Below the pieces are notes generated by a model. The model was not told where the DNA came from. It did not search any database and saw only the letters and a list, made by a program, of their open reading frames with translations. Below are positions 43,945 through 54,917 of a stretch of 64,000 nucleotides of DNA, piece after piece. The DNA comes from Dreissena polymorpha (lineage: Eukaryota > Mollusca > Bivalvia > Myida > Dreissenidae), in the NCBI RefSeq assembly GCF_020536995.1, contig NC_068359.1:87036697-87100696 (forward strand). Reading direction: 5' to 3'. Numbering within the stretch: the first letter of the stretch is position 1; every line of letters begins with the position of its first letter. A program made the position numbers and the translations under genes.

Positions 43945-44212
43945 GCACATCATTTTCTTCCTGTTTCGGTTATTGATACGACGGAAGTTTTTAGTAGTAT
44001 ATATAGTAGTATTTGAAGGCAAACAGGGTAAGGCATAAATATTACAGAATAAAGAGCGTTTTATTATTTTTATAGTTTGCATCTGAATGAAACGTTTTTT
44101 TTCCAGGTTTATACCACGGGATAGATTATTATTCAGATATTGTAAAGAGGATCTAACTTCAAGGGAAAACCAGACGAAAATCAAATATGCATACTGCCGT
44201 CCTACTTTTAGC
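43945..44212 (+). other. Exon-like pair, module 2
   Basis: The counterpart of 43192-43425. The acceptor of the short segment is altered (TTCCTGTTTCGG), but GGCAAACAGGGTAAGG is kept. The 106-nt segment (44107-44212) is bounded by TTTTCCAG and GTAAGA and encodes 35 residues without a stop, beginning FIPRDRLLFRYCKEDL and ending KYAYCRPTFS. The family is unknown to me. Confidence 0.35.
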
Positions 44213-44282
44213 GTAAGACTGTATGACATTTTTCGATTTTGTTATAAGTTAATGTTACAGGTATACTTCTAAAATGTTGGTT

Positions 44283-44447
44283 AGAGTCGTTTGATATTGG
44301 TATAATTTGTATACGCTTTTGTTTCTCTGTTGGCCTTTTCTATATTTTCGAAACATAATCAATCATGTTCTTGTAAGAGTTGTTTGATAATTATTGGTAT
44401 AAGTTGTACATGGTTTTATTTCTGTGTTTGCTTTTTCTATATATTTG
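44283..44447. repeat. ~90-bp tandem duplication
   Basis: AGAGTCGTTTGATATTGGTA and AGAGTTGTTTGATAATTATT start the two units, which share GTTTCTCTGTTGGCCTTTTC / ATTTCTGTGTTTGCTTTTTC and CTATAT. Confidence 0.6.
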
Positions 44448-44625
44448 AGTGAAGCTTAACCTGTTACAAAATATTTGCCACGGTGATCGTTAAATCTTTA
44501 TATGCTAAAACAAATTTATTCAATATAGAGTAAGTTTTTTCCCCATGCATAGTTCATTATTCTTTATTCGAAAAAAGATAAAGGAACAGTTCCTTATTAC
44601 TATTAATGCTTTAAAAAAGAATTAT

Positions 44626-44731
44626 GGAAAGTGTCGTCACTGATAAGCCCCTGCGGACTGCACAGGCTAATCTGGATCTTTACTTTACGCAAATGCATTA
44701 AACCCCCTTTTCACAAAGCACAGCCCATATG
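44626..44731. repeat. Half copy of the GTGCGTAAAGTGTC foldback MITE
   Basis: GGAAAGTGTCGTCACTGATA, CTGCACAGGCTAATCTGG and AACCCCCTTTTCACAAAGCA match the right half of the family. Confidence 0.75.
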
Positions 44732-45242
44732 TGTATTGTGAAATAAAATTAACATGACTTTTTTAAGCGATTGGTTGACTAGTTCGTTAATCTGGGGGTA
44801 TATGCGCATTGTTTTCCCGCTTTGCACAGTATCAAAATCGAGAAACGCAAAAAAATGTAGGTTCGGCATTTTAAATTGGGACCATCGAAAACAAGGACAC
44901 GACGAATACAAAGCGTTTGCAAAATCTAAGATACAATCAGCTTCAAGTACGTTGACATGTTGACGACATTTGTGTTAACAATTGCATTAGCAGTGTCGTC
45001 CGTCTCTGTGAAGGTTGCTATGGTTAAATTATGTTGATGTTGCGCCACCATTTATCTTTATATTGCTATGGCTAGCTACGTGTTTATTTTATGTTTAAAA
45101 ATGATAGGTTTAAATAAGCCTTCTATTGTTGCCAATATTTTCATCAAAAACTATTTTTGAAAAAATGATCTTTATTTAATGAGGTGTTTAATCTTATTCC
45201 CTTCAAGCCACGCTCTTTTTATAACGGTTTTCTGTAGATATA

Positions 45243-45507
45243 TGTGTCTTGTTCTGAGAAAACTGGGCTTAATTCATGTGCGTAAAGTGTCGAACCTGAT
45301 TAGCCTGTGCAGTCCGCACAGGCTAATCAGGGACGACACTTTCCGCTTTAATGGTATTTTTAGTTTCAAGGAAGTCCCTCCTTACCGAAAATCAAGTTAA
45401 GGCGGAAAGTGTCGTCCCTGATTAGCCTGAGCGGACTGCACAAACTAATCTGGGACAACACTTTACGCACATGCATTATGACCAGCTTTCACAGAACAAG
45501 ACACATA
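45243..45507. mobile_element. GTGCGTAAAGTGTC foldback MITE, complete
   Basis: Ends ATGTGTCTTGTTCTGAGAAA and CACAGAACAAGACACATATA are inverses. CAGTCCGCACAGGCTAATCA and its counterpart in the other half allow long hairpin formation. This is the cleanest copy in the window. Confidence 0.85.
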
Positions 45508-45690
45508 TAACGAGCCACGTTCTGGAAAAAAACGCGGCTAAATGCATGTGCTTGGAGTGTCGCCCCAGATAAGCTTGTGCAATCCGGACAGGTTTATCAG
45601 CGACTACATTTTCCTCATTTACCGTATTTTTCGTTTAAAGGAAATCTCTTTTTAGCGAAAAGTGTCGTCCCTGATTGGCCTGTGTCATTT
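45508..45690. repeat. Truncated, diverged copy of the same MITE, directly adjacent
   Basis: GAGCCACGTTCTGG, AATGCATGTGCTTGGAGTGT and AAGTGTCGTCCCTGATTGGC. The right end is missing. Confidence 0.7.
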
Positions 45691-45899
45691 ATGTTAGGAA
45701 TGTAGTGATCATACAAGCAGATTTTATCTTAGATTAATATTCAATCGGAACTAAAACTTGTAGAAAGATCTTTGAAATAAAGGGCACTGTCAGCATTTTA
45801 GTAGTATATCAAATAAAATTCAATTTTGAACTGTTCACCATGCATAAACTTTAAATTATGCAAAGAAAATAAGAGGCCACCTCCGCGCAGAAATTTGAC

Positions 45900-46015
45900 T
45901 GGTTCCGAGAATCACAGGTGGTTAGCTTGTGGCTATTAATTAGTGAAAACATCAATATGAATGAAAAATATTCAATAAATAACGAAAAATCTACTTTTCT
46001 GAAAACAAAATCATC
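45900..46015. repeat. Single arm of the foldback family at 41417
   Basis: ATCACAGGTGGTTAGCTTGT and ATTAATTAGTGAAAACATCA match both arms of 41417-41726. No inverted partner is nearby. Confidence 0.6.
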
Positions 46016-46690
46016 AATTCAACCTTTGAATATATAGAATGTTCACGATTTTACGTAAACATGTTTAAACATAAAAATAACCGAACAAAGAAGTCCGAAA
46101 GTATACAATTATTGTTTATATCAGAATACATACACTTTTTACTTACATGTCGCCTAATATATCATAAGCTGTATTTGTTATTATTTGCAATTATTATTTT
46201 GACAAATTTAGATATTTTTTTTACAAACTTGTCCGTTTGGGCCCATTTCTTATGACATAGCCCCTCCCCCTTTAAGTAAAAAATAAAGTCAACATTTTTC
46301 ACTTAATAACCCTATAAGTATACCGTACCTGAAAGAGAATTCTTAGCTTAATAATAACATAATATGCAATTTCTTTCGCTAGTGTTTAGTCGAGTTGAAC
46401 ACGCACATGCGATTATAGTCTCCAATCTTTAAACATAACAATGATCTTAGCGAATACCAGGGTTTCCTTTGCAAATATCGCGAAAATGCATATTATAACG
46501 ATAGGTATTCTCTGAACACATATTGACCAGTTCGTAAGATGATTTTTGAGAGTATATCTCATTTTATTTGTCTAATGTCTTATTAATTTACAACTAAACT
46601 TTCGTTTTCTTACTTAGTTCCTGCCATCTATCTGCTCAAATCTCAGCAGTTGGTTTCCGTGAACTCAGGGGAGCGATATTAGCCGCCATA
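46016..46690. other. No recognisable feature
   Basis: AT-rich, no gene seen. Confidence 0.45.
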
Positions 46691-46699
46691 TGCATAGAG

Positions 46700-47175
46700 C
46701 TTGGATGCCCCCGCAATCAAGTTTTGTCTCGAAATTCCGCGAGCGTCAAACATAATCTGTATATGGCCAAATGTGATATTTGACTTCAAATGTAGCCTTG
46801 ACCTTTAATGTAATGACGCAAACATATTATTTAATTGGACAAATTGGATATTTAGAGGATGATATTGACCTTTTAAGCGTTTTAAACGCGACTTATCGTC
46901 TTATGAGGGATTACATTTTTGTTTTCAAATTCCTTAATTTTCCGTAATACATTGAGCAGTTATAGTTGAGACAGGTGTGACCTTGATCTTTGAGGTAGGG
47001 AGACGGGTGTTACACTCGACAAAATGTCCTCATATGGTGGGAATGTGTTTAAAGTTATTTCGAACCTATATGGCAAAGTAATTGCTGAGATAGGAATATT
47101 TAACCAGACGTACAGATGGACAGACGGACAGCGCGACTACTATATGCCACCTTCTTTGAAAGTAGGCTTTACATA
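46700..47175. mobile_element. Diverged AAGGTCA-type element
   Basis: It begins GGATGCCCCCGCAATCAAG, has TGACCTTTAATGTAATGACG and TGACCTTGATCTTTGAGGTA in the core, then CAGATGGACAGACGGACAGC, and ends in TATATGCCACCTTCTTTGAA. The same plan as 11455-11737, with different sequence. Confidence 0.5.
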
Positions 47176-47724
47176 AATCGAAACTCAAATAAGAATTACG
47201 CACATATGGTAGACTACGCACACATGATAGACAAAAGTAAATGTAACTATCACAAATAACACTACAGTCAAAGGGGTGCAGCTACTCCAATCTTACATTC
47301 AATACACATGTTTTTCCAATAAAAAAGCTTAATTCATGAACACAGTCGTTACAATTTTTTTCAAATTTAAGTTGATGAAAAATGTCGCCTTTTGAGTGGT
47401 AACGAGCTTAAAAGTGACGATGCACAATATTCACCGCATATAAATCGCACACCCGACATCGAACGAATTAGTGCTCTGTGAGCTAAAATATAAACGATAA
47501 CGTTATATCTAAAAATAATGCTTGCTTAAGTGTATTATGAATTGAAAATTAAAGTTCGAAATCTATATTAACTCTTTTAAACGTGAAAAAAATGGACACA
47601 TCGGACTTTATAATGTACATTTATTTATCCGGTAATAGTCTGATCATTCCATATTTATATAAGTGTGTCATAGAATAAAGACATTCATTACCAATATAAA
47701 TTGTAATGCTTTAAATCGAAAGTT

Positions 47725-47733
47725 GGAATTTCC
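47725..47733. promoter_or_regulatory. kB-like site upstream of IkB-like copy 2
   Basis: TTGGAATTTCCA holds GGAATTTCC, 163 bp upstream of the ATG; the same nine-mer is found upstream of copy 1. Confidence 0.4.
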
Positions 47734-47895
47734 ATAAACAAATTGATAAAACTATAATTTAACGCTATAATATATAAAATAATTAATTTGTGTAGAATAT
47801 GTCTGGATATTTTAGATAATGTATATGATATTTATGTGTTTCTAACCAGCCGGACTTATAACAAGACAAACTGCTGATCATCTTCAAAAGAGAAA

Positions 47896-48999
47896 ATGGA
47901 TAATCAAGACCCCTTTAATTCTCTTCCTTCTGTGTTGTTTGAGAACAATAACAATATCGCAAATAGCAACACAGAGGACATGAACACGCCAGTGGCAGAT
48001 CCAAAGCAAGCAAATGAGATTATAGAAAATCAACTTGATTCGATTTACACTGATGGGTTTTCAAGCAGTATGTTTATACCATCTACATTTCTTTCGGACA
48101 ATGGTCATATTGAACTGAGCACACAAAGTCGAACGCCCTATACTGCATCACACGACAAAACAGTGACAGAACCATGTGTAGTTCCTGATGACCCAACGGC
48201 TGATCACCAAATCAATGCAACATCAGCTTCTGATGAAGAAAATGGACAGCCACAGTCAAGTTCTGGCTCAGTCGCCTATTATACCGAGAGTCTGAGTTCC
48301 GAGGAATCGCAAGAAGAGGAAATAGACGAAAATGGCGACACCCCACTACACAAAGCCATAATTGACGGTGTCACGTTTGTGGACATGGGTGAGATACCAG
48401 CTCAGTATATCAATCACCAGAACTACCTGCGACAGACACCTCTGAATCTTGCTGTGCTGACAAATAATCCCGAAAATGTCAAGTTGCTGCTTAAATGCAA
48501 TGCAGACCCAAATATACTAGATTCGAAGCTGAGATCTCCTGTTCATATAGCCTGTTCAAAAGAAAATGTCCCGTGTCTGAAGGCTTTGCTTGATTCGCAA
48601 CACAAACGACCCAATCAAATGCTACGTACCCATGACAGTGAAGGGCAAAATTGCCTTCACATCGTTGTTAACAACAAAAACGCGGAACTAGCTAAGGTTC
48701 TGTTAGACCGAGGGGCAGACATCAACGCCGCTGATAGGAAAAGTGGCCGTACTGCTTTACATTTTGCGGTGGAAACTGGAAATACCGAAATGATAAGGTT
48801 CCTGCTTCAGTACCTGGAAAACAATGGGGGACTCCAATTGGATGCGCGGACGTACGCTGGTGAAACGCCGTTGAAGCTAGCTCACGGTAGAGGAAATACA
48901 GATGTCGTTGCAATCCTCGAACCATTGTACCCGGCTTCAGAAAGACGGAACCCATATGATGATTCCGACGACGATGATAGTGGTGACGAAACAAACTAG
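47896..48999 (+). CDS. IkB-like protein with six ankyrin repeats, intact
   Basis: A single open frame of 367 residues starts at ATG in context AAAATGGAT. Residues 1-144 are Ser/Glu-rich and unstructured; 52-57 (TDGFSS) resembles the DSGxxS phosphodegron of IkB. Six ankyrin repeats follow: NGDTPLHKAI (~146), RQTPLNLAVLTN (~179), RSPVHIACSKEN (~213), GQNCLHIVVNNKN (~250), GRTALHFAVETGN (~284) and GETPLKLAHGRGN (~322). The tail DDSDDDDSGDETN (355-367) is acidic and PEST-like. The repeat count, spacing and acidic tail match IkB-alpha/Cactus proteins, which mask the NF-kB nuclear signal until phosphorylated and degraded. The first repeat is about ten residues shorter than in copy 1. It is intronless, unlike typical IkB genes, so retrocopying followed by local duplication is possible; a 5' UTR intron is not excluded (a TGTTTCTAACCAG acceptor lies upstream). 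Confidence 0.85.
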   Translation: MDNQDPFNSLPSVLFENNNNIANSNTEDMNTPVADPKQANEIIENQLDSIYTDGFSSSMFIPSTFLSDNGHIELSTQSRTPYTASHDKTVTEPCVVPDDPTADHQINATSASDEENGQPQSSSGSVAYYTESLSSEESQEEEIDENGDTPLHKAIIDGVTFVDMGEIPAQYINHQNYLRQTPLNLAVLTNNPENVKLLLKCNADPNILDSKLRSPVHIACSKENVPCLKALLDSQHKRPNQMLRTHDSEGQNCLHIVVNNKNAELAKVLLDRGADINAADRKSGRTALHFAVETGNTEMIRFLLQYLENNGGLQLDARTYAGETPLKLAHGRGNTDVVAILEPLYPASERRNPYDDSDDDDSGDETN

Positions 49000-49888
49000 G
49001 AGTTTCAAAATGTTTTGGTAGGCATAAATAGCTAACAATGTGTACGTAAAATATTTTCAAATTACACGTACTTTATGTCCGTTGGTAAATACAAGAACGC
49101 GACTTGACAACGCAGTTCAAAGAGTATACGTTATAGTTTTGCATTACTGCTTTTTTAATTTTTAAACAACGATAAGATGTGGTCTGTTTTATTCGATCTT
49201 AATATATTTTATGATTGCTAATTTTGATCTGATATAGAACCAAGACCTAGAGTTGTTATTAAAGACAACCACTCAATTATTTACGAGTCAACAGCTCAAA
49301 TAAGGGCAGTATTCTAAAATGCAATCCATTTTAATATTTTTGATATGCAATTTGGTTTTTATGTCTTGACTCTTTATCGTTTGCAATCAATGATAACAAC
49401 TTTGAAAACAGTACTGGACTTGCCACGCATTTCGCGTTTTGGATCAGAGCCAAGTGTTTTGTCACAGTTAATACACGTGGTACATGCAATGTGACAATAG
49501 GTTTAGGTAAAATGACACTATTTTTAACTTAACGCGAGTGTGAAATTTATGTATATACTGCATTATTTTGTAATTGACGTGTCCTTTTTGTACATTGCAG
49601 TGTATGATATAGGTTATAACATGTGTTTACACTGCTCATTACACGAAAGATAGGATAAACAATAATTATGTAATTTCGGTTAACATTGATCAAACATTTT
49701 TTAAGAAGTTGAATCATTTACATTCAAGTCTGTTTTTATAAGAATGGTTTAATTTGAAATATATTTAAAATGCATATATTTTATAGCATATTCGTGACAA
49801 TCGATATAAAATGTATTTAAGGTGAAATGATTTATAACAGTGACGTTTAAATGTGTACTCGTGTAACACTGAACATTAAAATGAATAC
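49000..49888. other. 3' flank of the IkB-like gene, no feature recognised
   Basis: AT-rich with no clear AATAAA close to the stop codon. Confidence 0.4.
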
Positions 49889-50414
49889 ATTTATATGGGC
49901 TCTGTGGAAATGGGGTTTTATGCCTGTGCGTAAAGTGTCGTCCCAGATTAGCCTATGCAGTCCGCACTGACTAATCAGGGGCGACACTTTCCGCCTAAAC
50001 TTGATTTTGCTAAGCAGAGACTTTCTTTAAACGAAACTATCATAAAAGCAGAAAGTGTCGTCTCTGATTAGCCTGTGCGGACTCCACAGCCTAATCTGGG
50101 ACGGTACTTAACGTACATGCATTAAACCCCCATTTTAACCCTTTCAGTGCGGGAACCGAATTTTGAAGGTCTTTACAAACAGTTTGGATCCTGATGAGAC
50201 GCCACGTTCTTTTGCAAACAGTTTGGATCCTGATGAGACGCCGAGAATGTGGCGTCTCATCAGGATCCAAACTGTTTGCTATTCTGATAGTATTCTTTGA
50301 AAAAAATCGAAGAAAATGCTAATTTTAGAAATTCAGCAGACGACATTTTAGCTGAAGATAAATTACCCAGCATGCAAAGGGTTAACATAGCACGGCTCAT
50401 ATAGAAACGTTTGA
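49889..50414. mobile_element. GTGCGTAAAGTGTC foldback MITE split by a second MITE
   Basis: The left part is 49889-50134 (GGGCTCTGTGGAAATGGGGT ... ATTAAACCCCCATTT) and the right remnant is CATAGCACGGCTCATATAG after 50395. The insert at 50135-50395 is a TTAA-flanked element. Confidence 0.75.
50135..50395. mobile_element. piggyBac-like MITE nested in the foldback MITE
   Basis: TTAACCCTTTCAGTGCGGG at the left, CCCAGCATGCAAAGGGTTAA at the right. The segment GCAAACAGTTTGGATCCTGA with GATGAGACGCC is present twice in tandem on the left and once inverted on the right. Confidence 0.75.
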
Positions 50415-51187
50415 AGAACTTGTCATTACTTTATAGAAACGATTGAAGTTGAAACGTTTTTAGTTTTGTTTCCCATTTACTAGTATGACAATATATCGAT
50501 GTATTTTCTTTCGCAATTCTTAATTTGCTTTTCGTTTGTGTTTTGTTTCAGATAAAAAGCATGATATCAAACATTAAGACTCGGTACACACTTGTTTACA
50601 CCTCTGGATGATATTGCTAGCTACATGGACTTGATAATGATACAATATTGTTGAAATACCTTCGACGATGTATCAGAACACAATATGCGTATTCATTTCT
50701 TCTTTAGATTGTATGTGATTATTTAACTGTTTGCATTATATGGCCCATTAAATAAAATGCAAAAGAAGACATATGCGAAACATTATACATTAAAATCACT
50801 AAACATTAAGAGTGGTTGTCTCGAACATTGGAAAGGGAAAGGAAATTCCATAAATGTTGACATTTGTTCCGAATATCGTGGACAATAAACATTATACACG
50901 TCAAAAGTGAGAAAGGATCTACAACCCACGACATGGTAGTTTGCGATCATGATATATGGTTGAAGATTGTTGACAAACTATACCTGCGTAGGAAACTTTT
51001 CAATCTTTATAATTAGCGTGTTTTTGTTTTCAGTTTGTACCTGTCCTAATTTAGGTATGTTGGATTGCGTTTGTAAATGCGATTGCTGAAGATTTACAAT
51101 TTTGCAAATTAAGTAGTTTTCCGGATGGAATCTGCGCTTCATATTGAGTTTGAGGATAAAAAAATATACAGCTAAGAGTATGTAGAT
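50415..51187. other. No recognisable feature
   Basis: AT-rich, no gene seen. Confidence 0.45.
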
Positions 51188-51421
51188 AGACCGCGCTCTG
51201 TGAAAAAGGGGTTTAAAGCATATGCGTTAAGTGTCGTCTCAGATTAGCCTGTGTAGTTCGCACAGGCTAATCAGTGCAGACTCTTTCCGCTTTTATGATA
51301 TTTTTCGTCGTAAGAAAGTTTCTTTTTCGCAAAAATCAAGTTTTTGCACAGGGTTATCTGGGATCTGGCACGACACTTTACGCACATGCATTAAACCCCC
51401 TTTTCACAGAGCGCGGCCCAT
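51188..51421. mobile_element. GTGCGTAAAGTGTC foldback MITE, diverged copy
   Basis: Ends GACCGCGCTCTGTGAAAAAG and CTTTTCACAGAGCGCGGCCC are inverses; the inner part has a small deletion near AAGTTTTTGCACAGGG. Confidence 0.75.
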
Positions 51422-51652
51422 ATGTATTGGAAACGGGTCAAGTTGTATACTGTATATAGTATTGTTATCAAGAAAAAGGCATTTGTTGTTATTATAAAAT
51501 ATATATAATAAGAATTTGAATATTTAACCAATAACCGAATATTTTTATAAATGCATAGTCTTGTTATTCACTACATGTACACGTTTGTGTAATGCGTTTT
51601 TTCCGGTCTAGTGTAAGCCATCTGCATGGTATTGCCTGGTCTATACCACACA

Positions 51653-51869
51653 TTAACCCATTTATGCCCAGTGGACTCTCCCATCCTTCTAAATTGGATC
51701 AATTTATTTCCAAAATTAGGGGTGTCAAGTATATTTATTTCTATATTTAGAAATTCATTTTCGCAAACAGCGCAGACCCAGATGAGACGCCGCATTATGC
51801 GGCGTCTCATCTGGGTATACGATGTTTGCAATGTCCTTTTTTTCAGGACGCTAGGCATAAATGGGTTAA
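51653..51869. mobile_element. piggyBac-like MITE (TTAACCCATTTATGCC family)
   Basis: TTAACCCATTTATGCC and GGCATAAATGGGTTAA form perfect ends with TTAA on each side. The core AGATGAGACGCCGCATTATG and its inverse form a hairpin. Confidence 0.8.
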
Positions 51870-52983
51870 GATAAATGTACTGTGACTAGTTTTAGACCAG
51901 GTGGAACTATATGAACATGTTAGGGTAATACAATATAATTTGAACCCGATGGCGTTTATGTCAACTAAGGCGGTATTATACCGAACAAACAAACCGTAAC
52001 ATATAAAAAAATTACTTGATTTTGTTCGATATTTAACCGATTTATACGATCTCAAATTACATGATAAATTCTTTCATAATTGATCAAGTACATGTAACAC
52101 AAATCATATATCATGATACCATACACGTGTCGACGCATGTTTCAAAATCTTAATTGCAATACGAAAAGTCACAATTTGAAATAACATTCTGATTAACATA
52201 TTGTTATTCAAAGAATGTTACACATGTACATATAAGAGTTGTAAATTAAATAGGGTAGATTAGACAATACAATAACATAATATCAGCTGTGATGCTGTGA
52301 AATGATTGTATAAATACACCAATTAATTAAAACATTTTGTTAGTTGATGTGAGGAACTATTTTTGTATTATAGTTTTGCATTATTAGATACTTTAATGTA
52401 TCAAGTTGTTTTTATAAGAAACTATCAAATTGTTTAACTGTTGTTCATATTTGTGTTTTTTTGTAAGGACGATTTCGGTTTAAATGTTGATTTTATTTTT
52501 CAGATAATAGATGAAACTCTTAAAACTGTATGTGTTCTTTTTATATTTACATATTTTTTTTAATCAAACGAGTTTAGTCGAATAATGATACATGAAAGAA
52601 ACAAACTCTAAGGAAGGTTAATGTTAAACGTCACCACCACCACCACCAACAACAATAAATTGTTTGTTAATATGCATTTAACTATTCTTTTAATTGATCA
52701 ATTGTGTATTGGAAAATAGTGAGTTGATTAGGTGCATTTCATCCCAAAACTTTTTCAATTAGGGTATTTATTAGGTTTATTTGAAAGTGTTTTCATTATT
52801 TTTTATTTAACTCATGTTGCAGTTTTAATAATTTTGGATGTTTTGTTTTTGTTAATGCATTTGAAAGGGTTTCGTTTTGCAGGTGTGCGTTCAATTTATG
52901 TTTTCGCCTCCTTTATATTCGGTTGGTATTCAATATGTTATCTTTTACACTGTCCTAGTTATCAAAATGTGATGAGAATGGTA
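51870..52983. other. No gene established; T-rich frame at 52732-53028
   Basis: An open frame encodes hydrophobic segments (LGLFESVFIIFYLTHVAVL, IYVFASFIFGWYSICYLL) but has no ATG near its start and runs into the palindrome array, so it probably reflects T-richness. CACCACCACCACCACC at 52633 is a short microsatellite. Confidence 0.3.
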
Positions 52984-52990
52984 GAGTACT

Positions 52991-53316
52991 TATGGCAAGC
53001 GGTTCGACGCATAATCCCAAGAAACTAGGTTTCTCATGAGAACCTAGGTTCTCAAAATGAGAACCTAGGTTCTCAAAATGAGAACCTAGGTTCTCGCTTG
53101 AAGATTGCACATGACGTCAAGAACCCAAGTTTTCAAATGAGAACCTAGGTTTTCATGAGAACCTAGGTTCTTATTTGAAAACATAGGTTCTCATGAGAAC
53201 CTAGGTTCTCATTTGAAAACCTAGGTTTTCATGAGAACCTAGGTTCTCAGAATGAGAACCTAGGTTCTCATGAGAAACCTAGTTTCTTGGGATTATGCGT
53301 CTAACTGCTTGCCATA
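52991..53316. repeat. Palindrome array P1
   Basis: At least six perfect GAGAACCTAGGTTCTC units and several single-base variants, bounded by TATGGCAAGCGGTTCGACGC and its near inverse GCGTCTAACTGCTTGCCATA. Confidence 0.85.
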
Positions 53317-53329
53317 TCCGTGGTTTTCA

Positions 53330-53602
53330 TTTGGGAACCATAGGTTCTCTGAGAACCTAGGTTCTCTGAGAACCTAGGTTTTCAGAGAACCTAGGTTCTC
53401 TTGAGAACCTAGGTTCTCATTATGAGAACCAAGGTTCTCATAGAACCTAGGTTCTCATGAGAACCTAGGTTTCTCATGAGAACCTAGGTTCTCTGAGAAC
53501 CTATGTTCTCTGAAAACCTAGGTTTTCTAAAAACCTAGGTTCTCTGAGAACCTAGGTTCTCTGAGAACCTAGGTTTTCAGATCCCTAGGTTTTCAGAATT
53601 AC
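53330..53602. repeat. Palindrome array P2
   Basis: GAGAACCTAGGTTCTCTGAG-type units, more diverged than P1 and P3, with several AACCTAGGTT cores lacking full arms. Confidence 0.8.
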
Positions 53603-54352
53603 GCGTCGGACGGCGTAAACTTGCTCGTTTGGAATACGGGACACATTATTCAGGGCGCAGGATCAATGGGATTCACATATGATTACACACGGGCTGGACA
53701 GAATGAAAACACGCCGTTAAGAACTTTATTTTTGCAGATATCTCAAGTTATTGAAATATGTTTGCAAAGTCTTTAGCGCATAAGTTTTTCTTGCAATGTT
53801 GCCGATATCTTACGATTGAATAATACATTATTACACATAATCAATAGAGATTAAACTTTATACCATAATGATTGCTTCCTACATATAGGTCACAGACATA
53901 CTTAAAATAGAAAACTGTACCGTACAGTCGTTTGAGGCCCGAACAAGGGAACTGAATATTTGAAACTCATTCAATGCTGTAACAATGTATTATGTAACGA
54001 TTGATCTGAATTTTTAGTCTCAAAATAATATTTACAATTAAAGATGTATTTCATAAACAGTTCAATTTTTTATTAACGTGTTCAGACCAATGTCGACCGA
54101 TTACTTTACTAATTTCATTCCTCAAGAACACCCATGCACGGAAACATGAACAAGAAGCGGTCACCGACGGCTAATGCCTGTTGTCACAAATATTCAACAG
54201 ATAAGTTTCGTAGAATATTACTGAGCATTGTCTGAACATTGTTCAGAAAATGCTCTTGGGGAGAAACATTCACGGTTTCACGCCTATTTCTATTCATTTT
54301 ACACATATGCCGCCAGCGTGTACCAAGCAATGGGAGACAACTGGAGGTTAAT

Positions 54353-54917
54353 TATGGCAAGCGGTTCGAGGCATAATCCCAAGAAACTAGGTTTCTTATG
54401 AGAACCTAGGTTCTCATGAGAACCTAGGTTTATGAAATCCCAAGAAACCAGGTTTCTCACGAGAACCTAGGTTCTCATGAGAACCTAGGTTCTCATGAGA
54501 ACCAAGGTTTATGAAATCCCAAGAAACCAGGTTTCTCATGAGAACCTAGGTTCTCATTTGAAAACCTTGGTTTACGCTTGAGAACCTAGGTTCTCATGAG
54601 AAACTAGGTTTTTCATAAGAACCTAGGTTCTCATAGACACATAGAACTTAGGTTCTCATGAGAACCTAGGTTCTCATGAGAACCTAGGTTCTCATTCTGA
54701 GAACTTAAGTTCTCGTTTGGTATCCTAGGTGTTCACAAGAACCTAGGTTCTCATTTGAAAACCTAGGTTCTCATGAGAACCAAGGTTCTCATTTGAAAAC
54801 CTAGGTTCTCATGAGAACCTAGGTTCTCATTCTGAGAACCTAGGTTCTCATTGTGAGAACCTAGGTTCTCATGAGAAACCTAGTTTCTTGGGATTATGCG
54901 TCGAACCGCTTGCCATA
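54353..54917. repeat. Palindrome array P3
   Basis: The longest array. Units include GAGAACCTAGGTTCTCAT and TTTGAAAACCTAGGTTCTC; both ends are TATGGCAAGCGGTTCGA(C/G)GC in inverted orientation. Confidence 0.85.

Noticed and set aside
52732-53028. A 98-codon frame with hydrophobic helices
   Set aside because: It begins right after a stop without ATG and its last part reads into the palindrome element terminus; likely compositional.
52991-54917. GAGAACCTAGGTTCTC considered as a steroid receptor or heat-shock element
   Set aside because: The half-sites are spaced two (receptor) or six (heat shock) bases apart, which does not fit either consensus.
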